A stretch of DNA of 64,000 nucleotides from Gnetum montanum. Lineage: Eukaryota; Streptophyta; Gnetopsida; Gnetales; Gnetaceae. Location: contig MNCI01037953.1 in assembly GCA_015680685.1 (NCBI GenBank), forward strand, positions 492,432-556,431. Reading direction: 5' to 3'. This document shows, piece by piece, positions 57,684-64,000 of the stretch (the first letter of the stretch is position 1; each line of letters starts with the position of its first letter). Under the pieces are notes generated by a model that did no database searches, was not told where the DNA came from, and saw only the letters and a list, made by a program, of their open reading frames with translations. The translations under genes and the position numbers were made by a program.

Positions 57684-58907
57684 TCATATGAACTGTACTT
57701 TGCCTTGAAACCCATGTAAATCTTTAAGGTTTGTGGGTGGTGCTAAGTTGATAATAACCTTAACTTTATCTAGTTCTATGCATATTCCTATTTCTGATAC
57801 TACGAAGCCTAGCATGCATCTAGTTTTGATGCCGAAGACACAATTTTTAAGATTGAGATGAAGGTCATATCTATGGCAACATTGAAGGACTAGGTTCAAG
57901 TCATTTGTGTGATCAAGAGCTTTCTTGGATTTGACCACTATATTGTCCACATAGTCATTTAGTTGTTCTAGAAGATAGTCACTAAAAATGTAAGTCACTA
58001 CATGTTGGTATGTTGCTCTAGCATTTTTTATTTTGAAGGGCATCATCATATAACAAAATGTTCCCCAAGGGGTCATGAAGGTAGTAGCAAGTTGACATTC
58101 CAAGTTTATAGGGATTTGGTTGTATCCCGAGAATCCATCCATGAAGGATAATAAGGCATGGCTAGCTGTAGTATTGACAAGTTGGTCGATACTGGGCAAT
58201 GAGAAATCATCCTTGATGATTGCCTTGTTTAAATTTTGAAAGTCTATACATATGCGTATACCTCTAGTTTCCTTTAGGACAACTACGATGTTTGATACCC
58301 AATCTGCGTAATTGACTGCCTAGATGAACTCAGCTTGGTAGAGTTTGGTGATTTCATTATGAATGGCTAATGAAATTTTTGGCTTGATTGTATGAGCTTT
58401 CTATTTGACTAACTTGACATGTGTATCTAATATAATGTTGTGTTGTATTATGCGTGGGTCTAAACCTGACATATCTTCATAAGACCATGCAAATACCTTG
58501 ACATTGTCATTGAGGATTCTAGAGATATTTTGCTAAACTTGTGGCTCTAGTAAAGAGCTAAGATTGAAATTTTTCACCTCACCTTTACATGTTCTTATAG
58601 GGATTTCTATAAGTGAATCTTCGGTTACATCTCCAACTTCTAAATCTAAGGCTTGGACTAGATGTTCTGGCTAGTCTAGTGATGTTTATAAGGATGCTAC
58701 GGTTGTGTCACAAAGAGGCGATTCAATGTCCAAAAGCTCTATGTTCATGCATCTCATGAGTCTACCATGGGATCCATTCACGATTAAAGGAAAATGGAGA
58801 TCATTGTGTGTGGTCATTTTCCCAAGCAATCCTGCAAGATAGCCAAAATAAAAATAAAAGACGTCAAGTGGTACCTGCCTAACAAAGCAACATGAAGCGA
58901 AATGCAT
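57684..58907 (-). pseudogene. Element D reverse transcriptase
   Basis: From 58907 downward: the connector (NVKVFAWSYEDMSGLD), fingers (RGIRICIDFQNLNKAIIKDD), the first catalytic Asp in LLSFMDGFSGYNQI, MTPWGTFCYMMMPF, and the YxDD box reading DYVDNIVVKS, in which the second Asp is Asn by one G-to-A change. The frame 57684-58199 is open for 171 codons and includes palm and thumb regions deleted from element G. It cannot be active. Confidence 0.8.
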
Positions 58908-58935
58908 ACAAAGTAATTATGCAGTATCTCAAAAT

Positions 58936-58963
58936 TGCTAGTTTAAGGTCTTAGCAGACCATA
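58936..58963 (-). repeat. Single stem-loop repeat before RT of element D
   Basis: The minus strand reads ggtctgctaagaccttaaac then tagca, the full stem GGTC-N6-GACC plus box. Position corresponds to array 2 of element G, between antisense promoter and RT. Confidence 0.7.
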
Positions 58964-59154
58964 ATTATGTTCACTAGATAAGAAAAATGTATATAAAACA
59001 TCTTAAAATGTAAAAAAATAAATTTAAGGGGTCTATAAGCTATGTTGTACGGGACACGGGATGTTCTGTGTTATGCATGTGATACTGAGTGTCCTACTTT
59101 ACGCGTGGGACAGGGGACAGCTGGAAAAGTAACATGTTATGTAACCTTGAAGGG

Positions 59155-59162
59155 TATAAATA
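59155..59162 (+). promoter_or_regulatory. TATA box of the antisense gene in element D
   Basis: TATAAATA in gggtataaataggggtttac, a canonical core 140 bases before the ATG at 59295. The homologous site in element G is at 39302-39309. Confidence 0.7.
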
Positions 59163-59294
59163 GGGGTTTACCCATGGTAAACCTATCATTTTCACCATTA
59201 GAGCTAACAGTCCAGAGTGTAGCATAGTCTTGAGAAGAGAGCGTAGCACTTACAGAGTGTAACTATCGATAGGATAGAGCTTGACAACAAGACA

Positions 59295-62200
59295 ATGGTG
59301 TGCAAAAGTGAGCATAGATACTAGGGCCTTGCAAATGTTGATGAAGGGGAGTGCACCCTACGACGTCTTCCTAGAGCACACATTGAAGAGCATCAGGAGG
59401 TGCCATCTACCCGATAGCCCATTATGCTGGTTTAGCCATTTCATCATTTTTTTGGGGTTTTAAGGCGAGCTACTTTGAGTGAGTATTGCTATTATCATAT
59501 CCTTTGTTGTGGCTAATGTGCCCTAGTTGCCATGCCACTGCGGCTATAGCGCAATGGCTACGACCACCACCATGGACGTTACTCTATGGCTGCAGCGACT
59601 AGGGTGTAGTGGCTAGACCATTTTCCCCCTTTTAATTTTATTTTATTATTATTATTTTTGTTTGATATGCCATGGTAATGGCAAGAGTTCATCACAATCT
59701 TCTGTGTGCTGGGTGGGATGAGGTAAAACAAGGATTCTATTGCGTCCCGTGTAGCGGTATTGAATGGGGGTTTTTTAGGTCTCCTACACGGTGGGATAGG
59801 GAGAGGGTTTTTTAGGTGTCCTAGGTTAGCCCACAGGCTATGTCATCCCTAATAGAGTAACTGGCAAGCTAGGAATGTTTACCTATTTGTGTCACTACAT
59901 TCTCTGGGAGCATGATGCTTGCTATGCTACATAGGACGTAGCCACTATGCTACACAAGATGTAGTCGTTACATTACACGGGATGTAGCCGCTATGCTACA
60001 TGGGGTACTGTTACTACACTACATGGAATACAGTTGCTACACTACATAGGACACCATAGGGGTGTGATGAACACTTAGAAAAATTTCAGTTTGATTGTTT
60101 GTCCTACGGTTGTCATGCTCCATACTTAGAGAAACTTTTTCATAGAAAATTGCTACGCTTTATAGGAATGTAACTGACACTTAGAGAAATTTTACATAGG
60201 AAATTGTTACATTCTACAAGAGCGTAACTAACACTTACAAAAAATTTTCAAACACACATTTTTTTTTGAAAAATTACCCCTATTATGCACTAACATTTTC
60301 ATTGTAAAATGCAAGGTTATGTTGAAGCCAATCCTGATCATAGTTGAGATGGTAGGGATTCTGTATTGTATAAGTGCCCCTATGCCCAATGTCCCTGCAC
60401 CACATGCACGGGTAGGGAACTAGGTGGTTTGGTTCTGAGAGGGTGCATAGAAATTCTTAGAATTCTTACTTTGTCACTTCAGCATAATAATATGGTAGCA
60501 TTTGTCTACTATAACAGCAGAAGTCTTGATTGAAACATTATTTCCTAGAGCAAACCGAGGCATCTTAAAATTCATGATAGATGGATCTACTAAGGGGGAA
60601 GGGGTAGGGGGATCAAGTCAACACCCAAAAGGCTTAAGGTCCTTGTCTTGGATTTGGGCAGTGCCAATGTTCAAATGCTCTCACAAATATAACACTTTGT
60701 TCATTGCTCGTCATATGGGCACAGTTTTCCAAAACCCACTTGGAACCGTCTACAGTGTTAGTGAGTAAGTTCTATTAAGATGAATAGATGTTTTGTATTG
60801 ATCATTTGGTATGATTTGGAATGCTTATTATGTTTCATTGGTTACCAGATTTTTGATCGATAAGGATGGTCTTCATGATAGAGAGGGAGCATTAGCCTTG
60901 GTTCAAACGATCCTACAAGAGTTCTCTTCTACTAAGAACATGTGCACTGGTGTTATAGAGTAGCCTGGGACAAATTTAAAAACTTATTTGACCAAGTACT
61001 CTAAATTGTACATGAAGTGTAAGGAGCTTGGGTGGTTGGATGGTGAATGGACATCCTGTCAGATACCCACTGTAGAAAAGGTACTAGTGCAAGTACCACC
61101 ATTCCCCACACCGTTCGTACTAGGTGAGTTATATTATGTGTTTTTTTCATGTATTCCTGATTTTTTCATGGCTAATTCTATTCTTGGCTACTACAGCAGC
61201 AACTAAATCCAAGGAGGTTACGGTGATTTCCTTAGGATGTAGTGAAGCTAACCTTCTTTTTAAATATGGTGAGGTCGATGAGTCTCAACATTAGTTATGC
61301 AATGGCACCATAGCAACAATTGTCTAGCATGTTTAGGAGGCTAGGCTTATGGATCTCTTTTTGGCTATGAACCTAAGCATCCTAGTAGTGGAAATGATTG
61401 CCCTTGTCAATTCCTTCATGGAAAGTGTTGACCACTTCCACACGTGAGTTCACAACATGCGAGTCATCTTTGAGATCACTAATGACCTCTTTTTACATCT
61501 CTTCGGTGTCCCATTTGATGGTTTACTGATAGGTGAAAATACTAGTAAGGATCTAAACCGTTGAGGAGACATTGAAGAATGGCTAGGAATTGACAAGGAT
61601 CACAAAGGCATTTATATGAAAAAGGTAAAATTGGAGGTAGCCCAACATATCTACCCTATCTTCTAGGCTTGTGCTTTTCCTAAGCTACTTTTCCAAAGGA
61701 AACTTCTTGGAGTAGAGCAAGCTTGGATTATGAGGGATGTAATGGATGAGGGGATGTGATATAACTAGGCTAGGTATCTTACAGAAGCCTTACGGGCCAA
61801 GATGATTAGCCTACGTGGCAAAATTGATACACATTTTCATGTGCAATTTGCATTTTTTGTAGTATGTTTTTGTAGGTTTGCAAAATTTTTGGTGGTATAG
61901 GAGAATGGGATATGGATGGTACAAGATCATACCCAAATATCTAAGCCATGGATTTGCCACATATTTCCCACCACTTAGTCTCAAGACCCTCCAAAGATGA
62001 TTGGAGAGTCTTTTTCCATGACCACCAAGGATCGGACAAGACCGTTCTTTCACGTGCATGATAGCCTTGAAGAGGCTTGCCCCACCAACACAGGCAATGT
62101 AGTTAGGGGGGAATGTCTTATTGTAGAAATTGTAAAGTCAAAGTTGCATATTAAAAAGCCTCATCTTGCAAAGGAACCCTCACATGTAATTGAAGGAAGG

Positions 62201-63932
62201 GGCAAAAGGCTATGCATCAGAGTCTACGATGTGCAGTCTGAGGTTGTTGGTGAGTATGCTTTAGCTAGCCTACTTTTTGCTTTTTCCCCTTTCTTTATTT
62301 TTCATGCATATATGTTGGACTAGCACTCTAACCTTGGCTTGTGCATGGTAGACGAGGAAGAGGCTTTTGTTGCTGAAGAAGAGGCCCCTACTACAAAAGA
62401 GGAGGCCCTTGCTACAAAAGAGCCTTTTGTAGAGAGTGTCCCACAACCAAAGGGACGTATGATAGTTGAGGATGACATCACACTATTAAGGAAGCTTGAA
62501 GAATAAGGGTTGCATTTTGAGGATAGTGAGTTTGCTAGTTTGTTTGATAGTGCGTAGATGGGTGATCCCCCCGCTCTCAGCCCTAAGGGTTTGCTAGGTA
62601 GGAGCTTTACATTGCCATTTATATTATCCTCTCACTTTTCCTCTTTTCTCTCATCCTCTTCTGTTTGTTTGTTTTCTTGTTGTCTTCCTTTCCTTTTTCT
62701 TTTCTTGCTAATGCACTTTATTATGTAGTGGGTGCTACTTCTACTAAGCACCCTGAGTCTTCATCCACTTTTCACCTACAACCATGGGTGGAAACCCCAG
62801 ATAAGTTCACTTTTATGCAAGGGGTAGTGGATGATATGATCAAACAATTAAAGAAAATTAACCCTAAGATAGGTGTATTTTGGCTATCACATTTTCTTTT
62901 TATGTTATTTCATTTTTTTGTCACTGTCTTATGACTAACCTTTTCTTGTTTTTGGTATAACAACTTTGTGACTTAAATGGGACCTGAAACAGGTAGCTGA
63001 AGTTGAAGATGTGTCTAAACTCCCTCAAGAGGTAAGAGAGGTACCTCATCATGTATATGATGACACAAGAAAATGTGCATTACACTTAGCATGATCATTG
63101 TGGGAGTGTAGGTGCATCAATGAAGATCTCTAGAAATGAGTTCAGAAACTTGAAAAAGAAAAGGTGAGTTAGGCAACTAAGTAGAAGAACTACGATCATG
63201 GAATGAATTCCTAATGGCCCATGATAATTTAGATGATAGTTGGCATATGAGCATAATTGATTACGCCAAATATTGGTTAGCTGTAAGGGACAAATGTGAG
63301 GCCACACATGAAGTAATTGAACAATGTCTGCAAATGTATCTCTTGGCCCAAAAGAATCAAGATTGAAAAGATTATAGTGGCAAAGTATACAAATGGTGGA
63401 AAGCATAAAAGAATCATAAACATATGTATAAAATGGAATGTACTGCTTACCACCAAAAGTACAGAGATGCATCTATAGAATGGCGGGGTCATGAGCTATT
63501 CCTTAATGCGATTGATGCTACCCAAGCCTATAATATATTTGGGAAATACTTAGTGGTCAGTGAATCTCTTGAAAGGGAAATGACTATGCCTTTTGGAGAG
63601 ACCACATCTGGTACATTTTCCCTAGGTCCACCTACATGGATGGCCATGGAAAAAGGAAAAATCTTAGCAGGTGTTGATTTAGGAAAGGAACACTAAGCAA
63701 ATTTGACTAAGGAAGAAATCCTCTGGCACTTGGTGTTTGGCCTTGACAGAATACCACTAGACATGGATTCAGGCCCATCTTAGGTTAGCCAAGTCTTTCT
63801 TTATTGTAATTTAGTTCATGATAGCCTTATGCATTACCTTGCTCATTCATTAGTTTATTGTTTTGTTCTTGATTTATGCAGGATCTAGTCGAGGATGTAG
63901 GACCTATTTGGGTGGTAGATAAAGACCCATGA
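59295..63932 (+). pseudogene. Antisense multi-exon accessory gene of element D (HAD/FCP1-like)
   Basis: This is homologous exon by exon to the minus-strand gene at 34735-39150. ATG 59295 (MVCKSEHRY, TAG). The HAD-like exon at ~60350-60770 reads KFLEFLLCHFSIIIW and, after a frameshift, LFPRANRGILKFMIDGST and KYNTLFIARHMGTVFQNPLG. After ttaccag at ~60848 comes FLIDKDGLHDREGALALV, with donor tag|gtgagtt at ~61123. The next exon opens after ctactacag at 61197 (ATKSKEVTVISLG, KYGEVDESQ), then EEWLGIDKDHKGI and VEQAWIMRDVMDEGM. An acidic exon starts ~62352 (DEEEAFVAEEEAPTT). The coiled exon ~63110-63780 has VEELRSWNEFLMAHDNLDDS and LNAIDATQAYNIFGKYLVV. The last exon follows tttatgcag at 63881. Stops show decay. 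Confidence 0.7.
59927..60062. repeat. 23-bp tandem repeat, ~6 units, in the antisense-gene intron
   Basis: Units such as tgctacataggacgtagcc plus acta begin every 23 bases from 59927 and share the ctacat...gtagc palindromic theme. They lie between the first and HAD-like exons of the element D antisense gene. Confidence 0.75.
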
Positions 63933-64000
63933 GGGAACCCATAGCCTGTTCATTGATATTTTAAAATTTTGAAATGTAACCCCCATTGTTGGGTAATGTT

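Larger units (their letters stand above)
52105..64000 (-). mobile_element. Element D: Tat-lineage LTR retrotransposon, partial
   Basis: Reading the minus strand from the window edge leftward: antisense-gene region, one stem-loop repeat, RT, RNase H, second RNase H, integrase, stem-loop array, 3' non-coding, polypurine tract, 3' LTR. This is collinear with element G from its antisense gene to its 3' LTR. Gag, protease and the 5' LTR must lie beyond 64000. It interrupts host duplication copy 2 at 52102-52104. Confidence 0.8.

Noticed and set aside
60350-60770. Calling the antisense gene an active phosphatase
   Set aside because: The DxDx(T/V) motif is not intact in either copy and both genes are full of stops.

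Overview
This is nuclear DNA from a plant with a large, repeat-packed genome. The evidence is decayed LTR retrotransposons of the Ty3/gypsy class, plant-type introns and TATA promoters, and fragments of plant PHD-finger and receptor-kinase genes. A gymnosperm-like genome would fit the element size and decay, but the sequence does not prove it. I see no intact host gene, no tRNA or rRNA, no CRISPR array and no bacterial feature. Almost every coding segment is broken by stops or frameshifts.

Layout. (1) 1-2798 and ~48780-52102 are two copies of one host segment. Copy 1 keeps the PHD-finger exon of a MALE STERILITY 1-like gene. Copy 2 keeps the region that should lie just before it, plus an antisense receptor-kinase fragment. 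(2) 2799-5500: degenerate repeats and a possible solo LTR. (3) ~5500-10570 (+): element A, a decayed Athila-like gag-pol. (4) ~12700-15560 (+) and ~20050-22470 (-): two copies of an unrecognised coiled-coil protein gene, probably a retroelement accessory ORF, in AT-rich debris. (5) ~23900-28062 (+): element C, a decayed gypsy element with chromovirus-type RT. (6) 28063-46120 (+): element G, an ~18 kb Tat-lineage element with two ~1.67 kb LTRs and a GAAGG target duplication, inserted in the tail of element C. (7) 46126-48780: remnants, including an orphan Tat integrase tail. (8) 52105 to beyond 64000 (-): element D, a second Tat element in the opposite orientation, inserted in host copy 2.

The most notable observation is that elements G and D share an unusual internal plan. 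Between gag-protease and reverse transcriptase each carries a long multi-exon gene on the strand opposite to gag-pol (34735-39150 minus in G; 59295-63932 plus in D). It has its own TATA box, conserved splice junctions, an FCP1/NIF-like HAD domain without the catalytic Asp pair, a helical retroelement-type domain, acidic linkers and a coiled C-terminal part. Short stem-loop repeats (GGTC-loop-GACC followed by TTAAACTGGCA), whose stems vary in a compensated way, flank the antisense gene and the pol region. The shared plan suggests the antisense gene and stem-loops were a heritable part of the element.

Two single Ns (11804, 40147) are each flanked by near-exact direct repeats of 52 and 61 bases. 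They look like unmerged contig ends rather than biology.
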